39,248 nt of DNA from Clostridia bacterium (GCA_017540175.1 JAFYBN010000092.1:1-39248), one strand, 5' to 3'. Counted from the stretch's first letter, positions 7,698 through 16,850 are shown. Notes: generated from the sequence alone by a model not told the origin. Numbers and translations: made by a program.

Positions 7698-8816
7698 ATG
7701 GACAGCGAAAAGAAGGTAGACGTACAGGGGCTGATCGAAAAAGGCAGGTCCCAGGGCTCACTCTCACAGAGCGATATTATGGAGGTCGTCGATCTCTCGG
7801 GGTTCGACGTCGATCAGGTGGAGAAAATCTACGAGGTGCTCGAGTCGAGCGGGATCGAGGTCAGCTACATGGACGCCGGCGACGACTACGAGGACGCGGA
7901 CACCGACGTCGGAGAAGCGGAGATCGCGGGCATCGCGGAGGGAGAGGATCTCGACCGCCTCCTCGCGGACGACAGCGTTTCCGTGGACGATCCGGTGCGC
8001 ATGTACTTAAAGGACATCGGCAAGATCCCCCTGCTCACGCCCGAGCGGGAAGCCTGCCTCGCCGAGCGCATCGCGACGGGGGACGAGGCGGCGAAGAACG
8101 AGCTTGTGGAGGCGAACCTGCGCCTCGTCGTCAGCATCGCGAAGAAATACGTGGGCAAAGGCATGTACATCCTCGATCTGATTCAGGAGGGCAACCTCGG
8201 TCTGATGAAGGCGGTCGAGAAATTCGACCACACGAAGGGCTACAAGTTCTCAACCTACGCGACGTGGTGGATCCGTCAGGCGATCACAAGGGCGATCGCG
8301 GACCAGGCGCGCACGATCCGCATCCCCGTTCACATGGTGGAGACGATCCACCGGGTGTCGCGGGCGTCCCGCCAGCTCCTGCAGGAATACGGCAGGGAGC
8401 CGTCCATCGACGAGATCGCGGAGAAGCTCGGCATGAGCGCGGACAAGGTGCGCGAGATCATGAAGGCCGCGCAGGACCCCGTCTCGCTCGAAACGCCCAT
8501 CGGCGAGGAGGACGACAGCCACCTCGGCGATTTCATTCCGGACGAAAGCACGCCGACCCCGGCGGAGGCGGTGTCCTATCAGCTTCTGCGCGAACAGCTC
8601 AATAAAGTTCTGCATACCCTCACCCCCCGCGAGGAAATGGTGATCAAGCTGCGCTTCGGACTGGACGACGGGCGGACCCGCACCCTCGAAGAGGTGGGCA
8701 AGGAGTTCAACATCACCCGCGAGCGCATCCGTCAGATCGAGGCGAAGGCGCTCCGCAAGCTCCGTCACCAGAGCCGTTCCAAGATACTCAAAGGTTTCCT
8801 GACCGATATGAACTGA
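7698..8816 (+). CDS. rpoD: Primary RNA polymerase sigma factor (RpoD/SigA), first copy
   Basis: Housekeeping sigma-70. From ATG 7698 (AGAGGT upstream) it has 372 aa. It has a region 1.1-like N-terminus (residues 1 to about 55, with [20 protein letters not shown]), followed by an acidic linker. Regions 1.2 to 2.4 follow: [18 protein letters not shown], then [17 protein letters not shown], and [20 protein letters not shown] for -10 recognition and melting. Region 3 is [14 protein letters not shown]. Region 4.2 is [20 protein letters not shown] for the -35 box. It continues the dnaG transcript 79 nt downstream. A second near-identical sigma-70 gene begins 28 nt after its stop, and this copy is the one with region 1.1. 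Confidence 0.95.
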   Translation: MDSEKKVDVQGLIEKGRSQGSLSQSDIMEVVDLSGFDVDQVEKIYEVLESSGIEVSYMDAGDDYEDADTDVGEAEIAGIAEGEDLDRLLADDSVSVDDPVRMYLKDIGKIPLLTPEREACLAERIATGDEAAKNELVEANLRLVVSIAKKYVGKGMYILDLIQEGNLGLMKAVEKFDHTKGYKFSTYATWWIRQAITRAIADQARTIRIPVHMVETIHRVSRASRQLLQEYGREPSIDEIAEKLGMSADKVREIMKAAQDPVSLETPIGEEDDSHLGDFIPDESTPTPAEAVSYQLLREQLNKVLHTLTPREEMVIKLRFGLDDGRTRTLEEVGKEFNITRERIRQIEAKALRKLRHQSRSKILKGFLTDMN

Positions 8817-8844
8817 TCGGGATGCAAATAAGGAGGATTACATC

Positions 8845-9951
8845 ATGAACGTTACCGAAACGGAAGAGATGCGACCCGGGGATGAAAACGACGTCATCGA
8901 CGAGGAAAAGACGCCGGAGGATTTTGAAGCGGAGTTTGAAAAAGAGACGGGCTTTGATCCGCTCGCGAAGGACGACGGGATCGACGAGCTGTACGACCCC
9001 ATCGACACCGGCGAATCCCTCACGGGTACCCTGACGCCGGAGGAGCTTGACGAGATCAACAGCGAGGTGGAACGCCTCGAGACCGCGGACGACATCGAGA
9101 AGGCGCTCTCGCAGGAAGGCCTCGCGGTGGACGACCCGGTCCGGATGTACTTAAAGGAGATCGGCGCCATCCCCCTGCTCACGGCGGAGCGCGAGACCGA
9201 ACTCGCGATGCGCATGAGCGAGGGCGACACCACGGCGAAAAACGAGCTGGTGGAATCGAACCTCCGTCTGGTCGTCAGCATCGCGAAGCGGTACGTCGGC
9301 AAGGGCATGTTCTTCCTCGATCTGATCCAGGAGGGCAACCTCGGCTTGATGAAGGCGGCGGAGAAATTCGATTATTCGAAGGGCTATAAATTCTCGACCT
9401 ACGCGACGTGGTGGATCCGTCAGGCGATCAGCCGCGCCATCGCGGATCAGTCGAGAACGATCCGCATCCCCGTGCACATGGTCGAAACGATCCACAAGGT
9501 CTCCCGCAGCCAGCGCGAGCTGCTTCAGCAGTACGGCAGGGAAGCGACGACGGAGGAGATCGCGGCGGACATCGGCATGACGCCCGAGAAGGTGCGCGAG
9601 ATCATGAAGATCTCCCAGGATCCCGTCTCGCTCGAAACCCCCATCGGAGAAGCGGACGACAGCCACCTCGGCGATTTCATCCCGGACGACGACAACCCCA
9701 CCCCGGAGGAAGCGGCGTCCTATCAGCTCCTGCGCGAACAGCTCAACGAGGTGCTCCACACCCTGAGCCCGCGCGAGGAAAAGGTTTTGAAGCTCCGGTT
9801 CGGACTGGAGGACGGCAGGACCCGCACCCTCGAGGAGGTCGGTCAGGAATTCCAGATCACCCGGGAGCGCATCCGTCAGATCGAGGCGAAAGCGCTGAGA
9901 AAAATCCGCCATCCGAGCCGCTCGAAACGACTGAAGGATTTCCTCGAATAA
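8845..9951 (+). CDS. Second primary-type sigma-70 factor, tandem paralogue of rpoD
   Basis: A 368-aa sigma-70 protein with the strong site AAGGAGG before ATG 8845. From about residue 93 it parallels the upstream rpoD product nearly residue by residue: [63 protein letters not shown] and [16 protein letters not shown]. The DNA-contacting helices of regions 2.4 and 4.2 are essentially the same, so both proteins should read the same promoters. The first 92 residues are unrelated to region 1.1 and very acidic ([20 protein letters not shown] and on). It may be an alternative primary sigma factor, or the main one with the first as a variant. The pair most likely arose by duplication. Confidence 0.93.
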   Translation: MNVTETEEMRPGDENDVIDEEKTPEDFEAEFEKETGFDPLAKDDGIDELYDPIDTGESLTGTLTPEELDEINSEVERLETADDIEKALSQEGLAVDDPVRMYLKEIGAIPLLTAERETELAMRMSEGDTTAKNELVESNLRLVVSIAKRYVGKGMFFLDLIQEGNLGLMKAAEKFDYSKGYKFSTYATWWIRQAISRAIADQSRTIRIPVHMVETIHKVSRSQRELLQQYGREATTEEIAADIGMTPEKVREIMKISQDPVSLETPIGEADDSHLGDFIPDDDNPTPEEAASYQLLREQLNEVLHTLSPREEKVLKLRFGLEDGRTRTLEEVGQEFQITRERIRQIEAKALRKIRHPSRSKRLKDFLE

Positions 9952-10259
9952 GCAATGCTTTTTCCCCAAAACAAGCGAACACAGCGCAAAAATTGGACGT
10001 AATGCCTATTTATCGGCATTTCCGGTTGGCGGAATCTAACAAAAATTATGGGTAAACCCTACGAAATTTTTTGTGTTGATTTGTGGAATTCACACAGGAA
10101 ACTGTCATCTGAATTTGTTCCCCATGGCAAATCCGGCGTTTATTAACAGTTTGGACGCATAAAAAGTGCTTGACAGAATCCCCGTTTTCGTGTACAATAT
10201 GGAAAGTAAAACAGGGGTATCATTCTGTGCAGACACCCAGAACCTTGAGGAGGATTCCT
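9952..10259 (+). other. Intergenic region between the second sigma gene and the lipoprotein gene
   Basis: Contains a small hairpin AATGCC-8 nt-GGCATT (10001-10020) without a clear T-tract, a short dyad TGTG-GAATT-CACA (10082-10094) that could be an operator, and the promoter at 10170-10198. Nothing else was recognised. Confidence 0.5.
10170..10198 (+). promoter_or_regulatory. Consensus sigma-A promoter of the lipoprotein gene
   Basis: TTGACA (10170-10175), 17-bp spacer, TACAAT (10193-10198). The leader to the start codon is about 55 nt. Confidence 0.88.
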
Positions 10260-11969
10260 ATGTACAAGAAAATCTTATCCTTCGTGCTGGCGTTCTTGAT
10301 GGCAGTTACCGTACTGGCGGGCTGCGGCAAGAATAGTTCGGATACCGACGTCGAGGCCACGGCGGATACCGAAGAGTCGGCGCGTATCGCCATGACGCTC
10401 AGCCTGTGGCTGCCCTCCGATTACTTCACCGAAGAAGCGGAGAAAGAGGTTTCCGAAGCGATCAACGCCCTGACGAAGGCGAAGTACGATACCGCGATCG
10501 AACTGAAGCTGATCCCGCGCGCGGAGTACCGCGATGCGGTCGAAGCCAGACTCCAGGAAATCACCGACCAGATCGCCCGTGAGGAAGAAGAAGCCGAAGC
10601 CCGCAGAAAGGCCATCAAGGAAGCGAAGGCGAGAGGCGAAACGGTCGAGGAAGAGCCGGAAGAAACGGAGGAGACCCTCCCCACCGAAGACGAGACCATC
10701 GTCAACGAGCTCGGCATCACGATCACGAAATATCCCGAACTCGGCGAGAGACAGTTCGATATTTTCCTGGTCACGTCCTACGATCAGTACATGGATTATA
10801 TCGACAACGAATTCATCCAGCAGCTTGACGGCGAGCTCTCCGGCAACTCCAAGCTTCTGAAGACCTACATCCATCCGACCTACCTTGATCTGGCGAACGT
10901 GCAGGGTACCTACGCCATCCCGAACAACCATCCCGTCGGACAGTACCAGTACCTCCTCGTGAACAAGGAACTCGTCGATCAGTTTGACTACGATCCCGAT
11001 TCCCTGACCTCCGTTCTGAAATGCCAGGACTTCATCAAGGATGTCGGCAACCACCACCTTGACGGCGTGATTCCGCTCCTCGGCGAAGTCGAAGCGGCGA
11101 ACATGCATTTCAGCGGCATCAACGAGGACAAGAACGAGTGGTCCATCGCGGGCGCTCAGGTCACGAACTCCATGTCCTACTCCAGCCCCTGCACGCCGAA
11201 ATCGGTCTTCTCGGTCAACGTGTACATGAACACCGTCAAGCTGATGAAGGAACTGAAGGAAGCGGGCTATGTCGGCGACGGCACCGTGAAGGAAGGCCAG
11301 AAATTCGCGGTCGGCGTCGTCTCGGGCGACCCCACGATTCTCGAACAGTATGAGGACGAATACTATACGAGAGTTTACTCCAAGCCCATGATGACGGAAG
11401 AAGACGCCTACGGCGCCATGTTCGCGGTCAGCGCATTCTCGAAGAGCTTGAGCCGCTCGATGGAAATCATCACCTACCTCAACACCAACACCGACCTTCG
11501 CACCGTTCTCCAGTACGGCAAGAGAGGCGTCCACTGGGATTACACCAGAGAGGAAAGCAAGGACACCATCAAGCTTCTTCCGAAGTCGAGCGAATATAAG
11601 ATGAGACTCACCGATACCGGCAACGTCTACCTGACCTATCCGGGCGAAGGCCGTCCGATGAGCGACTGGGATGCCGGCAAGAAGATGAACCTCGACATGA
11701 TTTCGGATCCTTACATGAAGTATCCGGGATCGATCACCGAAGAGAACAAGGCCGCTCTCGAGGCGTTCGCGGAGTATTCGAAGCAGATCAAGGCGGAAAT
11801 GGACGCCTGCCCTGCCGCGGAATTCGACGACTTCATCGCCAGAATGAAGACGGAGGTCAAGAACGAGGAAGTCCTGAAGACCGTACTTGACAACAAGGGC
11901 GAATCTCCGAATTCCATCGTCACCCGCTACACCGAGTGGCACGACGATCTCTATCCGCCGGCAATGTAA
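10260..11969 (+). CDS. Extracellular solute-binding lipoprotein
   Basis: Secreted, lipid-anchored substrate-binding protein of the kind used by ABC importers, likely for a carbohydrate. ATG 10260 follows GAGGAGG. A signal peptide of residues 1-21 ends in lipobox LAGC with Cys22 as the lipidation site. The mature 548-residue part begins with an acidic spacer and then MTLSLWLPSDYF, the first strand of a family 1-type binding protein. Residues about 92-147 form a highly charged Glu/Lys/Arg-rich stretch (for example REEEEAEARRKAIKEAKARG) that looks like an inserted coiled coil, unusual for this fold. No permease or ATPase gene lies beside it. The following Gfo/Idh gene and nearby sugar genes suggest a saccharide ligand, but this is inference. 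Confidence 0.85.
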   Translation: MYKKILSFVLAFLMAVTVLAGCGKNSSDTDVEATADTEESARIAMTLSLWLPSDYFTEEAEKEVSEAINALTKAKYDTAIELKLIPRAEYRDAVEARLQEITDQIAREEEEAEARRKAIKEAKARGETVEEEPEETEETLPTEDETIVNELGITITKYPELGERQFDIFLVTSYDQYMDYIDNEFIQQLDGELSGNSKLLKTYIHPTYLDLANVQGTYAIPNNHPVGQYQYLLVNKELVDQFDYDPDSLTSVLKCQDFIKDVGNHHLDGVIPLLGEVEAANMHFSGINEDKNEWSIAGAQVTNSMSYSSPCTPKSVFSVNVYMNTVKLMKELKEAGYVGDGTVKEGQKFAVGVVSGDPTILEQYEDEYYTRVYSKPMMTEEDAYGAMFAVSAFSKSLSRSMEIITYLNTNTDLRTVLQYGKRGVHWDYTREESKDTIKLLPKSSEYKMRLTDTGNVYLTYPGEGRPMSDWDAGKKMNLDMISDPYMKYPGSITEENKAALEAFAEYSKQIKAEMDACPAAEFDDFIARMKTEVKNEEVLKTVLDNKGESPNSIVTRYTEWHDDLYPPAM

Positions 11970-12014
11970 TACAGAGGCGGCGCTCAAACAACAAGTTCAG
12001 CATACAAACAAGGA

Positions 12015-12049
12015 GGGGACTTTCCGGGCGGGAGGTCCCCCCGTTTTTT
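12015..12049 (+). terminator. Terminator after the lipoprotein gene
   Basis: Stem GGGGAC (12015-12020) with GTCCCC (12035-12040), then CCGTTTTTT. It lies between the lipoprotein gene and the oxidoreductase gene, so read-through would be partial. Confidence 0.65.
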
Positions 12050-12061
12050 CGGAGGCTGTTT

Positions 12062-13153
12062 ATGAAAATCGGCGTAGTCGGCTGCGGAAACATCAGCGGC
12101 ATCTATTTGAGAAACATCGGCGGCGTATTTCACAACATCGAAATCGCCGGCGTGTGCGACCTGATTCGCGAAAAGGCCGAAACCCAGGCCGCGGCTTACG
12201 GCGGACTTCGGATCTATCGGGACATGTACGAGATCTTCGACGACCCGGATGTGGACATCGTGCTCAACATCACCCGTCCGAACGATCATTACGGCGTGAC
12301 GAAGGAAGCCCTGCTTCACGGCAAGCATGTTTATTCCGAGAAGCCGCTCGCGACGACGTTCGAGGACGGGCGGGAGCTGTTTGAACTGGCGCGCGCGAAG
12401 GGACTCACGCTCGGCGGCGCGCCGGACACCTTTATGGGGGCCGGCATCCAGACCGTGCGGAAGCTGATCGACGACGGCGAGATCGGTTTCATCGTCGGCG
12501 CGTCGGCGCACATGCTCGGACGCGGCCCGGAAGGATGGCACCCGGATCCGGAGTTCTTCTATAAGAAGGGCGGCGGACCCATGCTCGATATGGGACCGTA
12601 CTATGTCACCTGCCTCGTGAACCTTCTCGGCCGCGCGACGGACGTGACCTCGTTCGGAAGGATCTCGTTCCCGGAGCGCGTCATCGGGAGCGAACCCCAC
12701 CGCGGCGAAAAAATCGAAGTCGAAGTCGAAACCTTCTCAACCGGCGCGATCCGCTTTGCGTCCGGCGCGGTCGCGTCGCTGACCGTGTCCTTCGACACCT
12801 ATGCGAATCAGCCCTCCTACATCGAGATCTTCGGGGAAAAGGGAACGGTTCTCGTGCCGGACCCGAACTGCTTCGACGGGGTGGTCAGGCTCTTCAAGCC
12901 CGGGCAGGGCTGGACGGACGTACCCCTCGTGCCGGGCTTCACGCAGAACAGCCGCGCGCTCGGACTCTCCGAAATGGCGTCGGCGATGGAAGAGGGAAGA
13001 CTCCACCGCGCGAACTCGATGCAGCAGCTGCACGTGCTGGAAATCATGACGGCGTTTTCAAAGAGCAGTTACGCGAACGCCCCGGTGCGCATCACCTCGC
13101 CGTTCGAACGTCAGCCCGCCGTCGATCCGGATCGGATCTGCGGCCAATATTGA
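12062..13153 (+). CDS. Gfo/Idh/MocA family NAD(P)-dependent oxidoreductase
   Basis: Sugar or cyclitol dehydrogenase of the glucose-fructose oxidoreductase family. ATG 12062 is preceded by GGAGG; an in-frame ATG further upstream overlaps the previous gene and is rejected. The 363-aa product begins with the Rossmann motif MKIGVVGCGNISG (GxGxxS form). It carries the cofactor and catalytic motif HVYSEKPLATT (about 95-105), and the C-terminal half contains the alpha/beta substrate domain with GGGPMLDMGPYYV. Substrate is not predictable. It follows the binding-protein gene and is convergent with manA, with a bidirectional terminator between. Confidence 0.92.
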   Translation: MKIGVVGCGNISGIYLRNIGGVFHNIEIAGVCDLIREKAETQAAAYGGLRIYRDMYEIFDDPDVDIVLNITRPNDHYGVTKEALLHGKHVYSEKPLATTFEDGRELFELARAKGLTLGGAPDTFMGAGIQTVRKLIDDGEIGFIVGASAHMLGRGPEGWHPDPEFFYKKGGGPMLDMGPYYVTCLVNLLGRATDVTSFGRISFPERVIGSEPHRGEKIEVEVETFSTGAIRFASGAVASLTVSFDTYANQPSYIEIFGEKGTVLVPDPNCFDGVVRLFKPGQGWTDVPLVPGFTQNSRALGLSEMASAMEEGRLHRANSMQQLHVLEIMTAFSKSSYANAPVRITSPFERQPAVDPDRICGQY

Positions 13154-13224
13154 AAAAAGACGCTTTCTTCAAAAAGCCTGTTAAAGAACTTCATCATCAA
13201 AATGATTCACGGTTCCGCACGGGA

Positions 13225-13260
13225 CAAAAAAGCCGCTCCGAAAACGGAGCGGCAGTTTTT
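13225..13260. terminator. Bidirectional terminator between the oxidoreductase gene and manA
   Basis: Perfect 9-bp stem GCCGCTCCG (13232-13240) and CGGAGCGGC (13245-13253) with AAAA loop, A-run on the left and T-run on the right. It serves both convergent genes. Confidence 0.9.
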
Positions 13261-13272
13261 ATGGGTATCGGT

Positions 13273-14262
13273 TCAGTTCACTTCCGACACGATGATGTCG
13301 GCCTTGCCCGCCACGCGGACCTCTCCGAGTCCTGCGGGGAGGAAATAGCTCTCGCCCTTGTGCAGGGGGTAGATCTGATCGCCGGATTCAAGCTGGGCGT
13401 CCTCCGCGGCGTCCAGCACGAGCACGGATGCGAAGCTGTGGTCGGTGACGTCGAACTGGGCGGTGCTCCCGGCATCCGTCGCGTATTTCACGACCGTGAA
13501 GTATTCGCAGGAGGCAAGCACCTCCATGTTGTCGGCCTTCACGCCGGAAAGCGGCACGGCAAAGCGGATGGCGTCGATCTCCTCCTTCGTGCGGAGCTTG
13601 ATGACGTCGAGGGCCTTCGCAGTGTGCAGCTCGCGCGGTTTGCCGTCCGCCCCCGGACGGTTGTAATCGTACACGCGGTAGGTGATGTTGGAATTCTGCT
13701 GGATCTCCGCAATCAGAATGCCCGCTCCGATGGCGTGGACCTGACCGGAGGGGATGAAATAGGTCTCGCCGGGATGAACTTCCACGAAATTGAGAAGCTC
13801 CTCCGTGCGTCCCTCGGCGACGGCCGCGCCGAATTCTTCCACGGTGCAGCCTTCCTTCAGACCGTAGACGAGCTTCGCGCCCTCTTCAGCGGCCATGATG
13901 TACCACATTTCCGTTTTGCCGAGCTCGCCCTCGTTTTTCAGGCCGTATTCGTTGTCCGGGTGAACCTGAATGGAGAGCCGGTCGGCCGCGTCGATGAATT
14001 TGATGAGGAGCGGGAAGCGGTCGTATTTCGCGCCGTCCTTTCCGAGGACCGAACGGCGGCGGGCACGGATGTATGCGCCGAGGGGCAGACCCGTGTATTC
14101 GCCGCTCGCAATGACGCACATTTCCTTTTCCCTCACGGTCAGTTCCCAGGACTCCGCGATCTTGTCAAAGGGCGCGGTCTTGCCGTATTCCCGGCGGAGC
14201 CGGTCGCCGCCCCAGATGATCTCCTTCGATACCGGACGGAGAAGCATAGGATATTTTTTCAT
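13273..14262 (-). CDS. manA: Mannose-6-phosphate isomerase, class I
   Basis: Zinc-dependent cupin enzyme interconverting mannose-6-phosphate and fructose-6-phosphate in the cytoplasm. The 329-aa product is the short Gram-positive type. It opens with PMLLRPVSKEIIWGGDRLRREYGK, has the metal-binding block LSIQVHPDNEYG and TEMWYIM, and then YFIPSGQVHAIGAG; these supply the His, Glu and His ligands. AGGAGG precedes the start on the minus strand. It lies 30 nt downstream of the ROK regulator gene in the same direction and is probably in one operon under the ROK promoter. Confidence 0.94.
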   Translation of the reverse strand: MKKYPMLLRPVSKEIIWGGDRLRREYGKTAPFDKIAESWELTVREKEMCVIASGEYTGLPLGAYIRARRRSVLGKDGAKYDRFPLLIKFIDAADRLSIQVHPDNEYGLKNEGELGKTEMWYIMAAEEGAKLVYGLKEGCTVEEFGAAVAEGRTEELLNFVEVHPGETYFIPSGQVHAIGAGILIAEIQQNSNITYRVYDYNRPGADGKPRELHTAKALDVIKLRTKEEIDAIRFAVPLSGVKADNMEVLASCEYFTVVKYATDAGSTAQFDVTDHSFASVLVLDAAEDAQLESGDQIYPLHKGESYFLPAGLGEVRVAGKADIIVSEVN

Positions 14263-14292
14263 CGTGAACCTCCTATTGTCATCCTGATGTCA

Positions 14293-15348
14293 TCATTCGC
14301 TGCCGAGAACAAAGCGGTCGAGCCAGATTTCGCGCAGCCGCATGGTCAGTCCCCGGTGTGAGTTGCGGAATTTGCAGAAGGCGCGCACAAGCTCCGGCAT
14401 TTCGTTGGGCTTGAGGCGGTATTTCATCGTCAGAAGATCGTTCAAAAGCGGAATGACGCGGTCGCAGTCGTAGGGAAGATCAAAGTCGAAGATCATGGAA
14501 TGCGGGCTCAGGATCCTGTTGACGTTGTACACCGAGATGGCGAGCGCTTCGGCGCATTCCTCCTGATTCTTGCAGAAGCTGAGTCGGTCGTCCAGCGTCC
14601 GTTCCGTGAGCTGGATGAGCGAGCCGAACTCGCACGCGTGTCCGTTTCTGCCGAGGACCAGATCCCCTTTCACGATATACACGCCGCAGACGTAGCGTTC
14701 GCCGACATACCAATATACGATGTTTTTCTGTTCATAGTGCTCGAGGTTGCGGATATGGGAGCGGGCGGCGGCGTTGATATGGGAATCGATGAGAAGGGGG
14801 ATGTCCGGATACCGGCTCGATATGATCCCGCGCAGGTGGAAGGCGTTCAGCTCCGGTACGCGGGAGGTGCAGACCAGGTCTTCCGCCTCGAGATACGGGC
14901 CGGGGACGGCAACGCCGAGTCCGAAGCAGTTCTCGAGACCGTAGTTCTGCGCGATGTGATGCATGGTTTCTTCAAGGAAGGCGATGAAATTCTCCTCAAA
15001 GGTCAGACCGCTGCGGTAGGAGTAGGGCGCGCGCTCGAGCGGCTCCAGCCGCAGATTCAGAATGGACCAGCGAAACGCGTAGGACGTCACGTCGAGGATC
15101 AGGGCGTACTTGTCGGGATTGACGCTGAGCAGTCCGGCGCGTCTGCCCGCCTGCGGGCGGATCTCCTTGATTTGGGACACGATGTTCAGCTCGAGCAGCG
15201 CGTCCGCAATCTTGCCGACGGTCACAAGACTGAGACCCGTCTGCTTCGAAATCTCCGCGCGGCTGATCCTCTCCGCGTTCGCGACGGAGGTGAAGATACC
15301 CTTGATGCTCTCGTATTTAATGCTTTTCAGGCTGATGCTGTTGTTCAT
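14293..15348 (-). CDS. ROK family transcriptional regulator
   Basis: NagC/XylR-type sugar-responsive regulator. The 351-aa protein has an N-terminal winged helix-turn-helix (about 10-65, RISRAEISKQTGLSLVTVGKIADALLEL). The ROK sugar-binding domain follows, with GLGVAVPGPY and GRNGHACEFGSLIQL. The Cys-rich zinc motif CxCGxxGCxE typical of ROK proteins is absent after the GHACEFG block, and the kinase motifs look incomplete, so it is a regulator rather than a kinase. AAAGGA precedes the start. It is followed by manA, making mannose or a related sugar a plausible effector. Confidence 0.88.
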   Translation of the reverse strand: MNNSISLKSIKYESIKGIFTSVANAERISRAEISKQTGLSLVTVGKIADALLELNIVSQIKEIRPQAGRRAGLLSVNPDKYALILDVTSYAFRWSILNLRLEPLERAPYSYRSGLTFEENFIAFLEETMHHIAQNYGLENCFGLGVAVPGPYLEAEDLVCTSRVPELNAFHLRGIISSRYPDIPLLIDSHINAAARSHIRNLEHYEQKNIVYWYVGERYVCGVYIVKGDLVLGRNGHACEFGSLIQLTERTLDDRLSFCKNQEECAEALAISVYNVNRILSPHSMIFDFDLPYDCDRVIPLLNDLLTMKYRLKPNEMPELVRAFCKFRNSHRGLTMRLREIWLDRFVLGSE

Positions 15349-15395
15349 GGCGAAATCCTTTCGTCAAATCCCTCAGGAATCTTGGGGACGGAATC

Positions 15396-15424
15396 ATTAT
15401 ACCGCATTTTTATCCGCGCGTCAA
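15396..15424 (-). promoter_or_regulatory. Sigma-A promoter of the ROK-manA operon
   Basis: On the minus strand TTGACG (15424-15419), 17-bp spacer, TATAAT (15401-15396). Divergent from the BlaI-type gene promoter at 15506. Confidence 0.88.
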
Positions 15425-15505
15425 GGTTTATAAATAAATATTGCTTAAAAAATAACAAATTGCTCACAATCGGAAATTTGTGCAAAAAACAGCCTTGTCT
15501 GCCGC

Positions 15506-15534
15506 TTGACAAAAGCGTTAGGCGGTTGTATAAT
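15506..15534 (+). promoter_or_regulatory. Consensus promoter of the BlaI-type operon
   Basis: TTGACA (15506-15511), 17-bp spacer AAAGCGTTAGGCGGTTG, TATAAT (15529-15534). No clear TACA-type BlaI operator dyad was seen around it. Confidence 0.88.
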
Positions 15535-15568
15535 AGAAGCAAATCGCGGAAACGGACGGTAAAACACA

Positions 15569-16000
15569 ATGGATCAGGAACGACTCTCCGAACAGGAAGA
15601 AGAGAAAAAGGAAACCGCACATCATGAGGACGGCGCGCAGAAGCTTCCGGACGCGGAGCTTGAGACCATGCTCGCGGTGTGGAACTGCGAACCGCCGGTT
15701 ACGACCGCGCGGATCATGCGGCTGATCGATCCGGAAAGAAGCTGGAAGACCCCGACGCTGATCTCCTTTCTTCAGCGGCTGGAAAAGCGGGGCTTTCTCA
15801 GCTCCGAAAAGCACGGCAGGGAATATGTGTACGAGGCGAAGATTTCGCGGCAGGCATACATCGGCGAGCTGACGAGGTCCTTCCTTCTCAAGGCGCACGG
15901 CGGCTCCCTTTTCAGCTTCCTCACCTCGGCCTACGGAGAAGAGGGACTGAGCGGGGACGCGGTCGACGATTTGCTCCTGTTCCTTGAAAGACACGGCTGA
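15569..16000 (+). CDS. BlaI/MecI/CopY family transcriptional repressor
   Basis: Winged-helix repressor of the penicillinase-repressor family. The 143-aa product has an extra charged N-terminus of about 25 residues, then the domain KLPDAELETMLAVWNCEPPVTTARIMRLI and the recognition part TPTLISFLQRLEKRGFLSSEK, followed by YVYEAKISRQAYIGE. The C-terminal dimerisation helices match the family. No BlaR1-type sensor protease lies next to it. Instead an unrelated gene follows after 6 nt, so these two probably form an operon. The ribosome-binding site is weak. The signal it answers to is unknown. Confidence 0.88.
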   Translation: MDQERLSEQEEEKKETAHHEDGAQKLPDAELETMLAVWNCEPPVTTARIMRLIDPERSWKTPTLISFLQRLEKRGFLSSEKHGREYVYEAKISRQAYIGELTRSFLLKAHGGSLFSFLTSAYGEEGLSGDAVDDLLLFLERHG

Positions 16001-16006
16001 TACGCC

Positions 16007-16747
16007 ATGGAAGTCAACCGCGCGAAATTCTATTCGATCGTCTATGCCGTGACGATGGAAAGCCACGACCGCTCCGGCATCGGCACCTACAAGGAGAAAA
16101 AGCTCCATATCATTTTGAAAAAATACTTCGAGGAGAACGCGGCGTACCACGAGATCCCGGCGAACGGCTTTATCGCCGATATCCTGCACGGCGGCGTGAT
16201 CACCGAGATCGAGACCGCGGGTTTTTCCGGGCTGAAGCCCAAGCTCGCCGCGTACCTGCCGGATTACCGCGTCAACCTCGTTCATCCCCTGATCGGCAAG
16301 AAGACCGTCTCGTGGATCGACCCCGAGACGGGATCGATTTCCGCGGCGAAGCGCTCGCCGAAAAAAGAAGGCGCCTACGATCTCCTCTTTGAGGCGGTTA
16401 GGATTTTGCCTTATGTGAATCATCCGAACCTGACCCTGCTCGGGCCGGTGCTGGAAGCGGACGAGTACCGCATGCTCGACGGATGGAGCCGGGACAAAAA
16501 GCGTGGCTCGCATCGGTTCGAGCGCGTTCCGTCCGACCTTCTCGACATGATCGAGCTCGGCTGCGACGACGATTACCGCCGCCTGATTCCGGACGGGTGC
16601 GGAGAATCCTTCGGCACCGCGGATTTCGCGGCGCGGGCCGGGATCGGGCAGGAGACGGCGCGGGCGGTCCTCAAGGTCATGGAGGCGCGGGGCGTCGTCC
16701 GTTTTCTCGGAAAAGAGGGACGCCGTCACCTTTGGGGCAGAGTCTGA
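16007..16747 (+). CDS. Unknown protein, possible PD-(D/E)XK-like domain plus winged helix
   Basis: I do not recognise a named family. The 246-aa product has an N-terminal alpha-beta part with HEIPANGFIADI and VITEIETAGFSGLKPKLAAYL (about 48-85). This Asp then Glu-x-Thr spacing resembles a PD-(D/E)XK nuclease core, but the usual Lys is Thr. A central part follows with VNLVHPLIGKKTVSWIDPETG, SPKKEGAYDLLFE and LDGWSRDKKRGSHRFERVP. The last 60 residues look like a winged helix (FGTADFAARAGIGQETARAVLKVMEARGVVRFLGKEGR). It starts 6 nt after the BlaI-type gene with no good ribosome site, suggesting translational coupling. Nuclease activity is only a guess. Confidence 0.6.
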   Translation: MEVNRAKFYSIVYAVTMESHDRSGIGTYKEKKLHIILKKYFEENAAYHEIPANGFIADILHGGVITEIETAGFSGLKPKLAAYLPDYRVNLVHPLIGKKTVSWIDPETGSISAAKRSPKKEGAYDLLFEAVRILPYVNHPNLTLLGPVLEADEYRMLDGWSRDKKRGSHRFERVPSDLLDMIELGCDDDYRRLIPDGCGESFGTADFAARAGIGQETARAVLKVMEARGVVRFLGKEGRRHLWGRV

Positions 16748-16821
16748 GAGGGCGGCGGCTGAAGCGCCCGGTTAAACGTCCGTGAGAAATGCAAACCTTT
16801 TCTAAAATTTCCGAAAAGTTC

Positions 16822-16850
16822 TTGCAATCGCCCCGGGAATGAATTATAAT
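16822..16850 (+). promoter_or_regulatory. Promoter of the epimerase gene
   Basis: TTGCAA (16822-16827), 17-bp spacer, TATAAT (16845-16850), 44 nt before the start codon. Confidence 0.8.

Noticed and set aside
15396-15534. BlaI-type operator in the divergent promoter region
   Set aside because: No TACA...TGTA dyad with family spacing could be found by eye.
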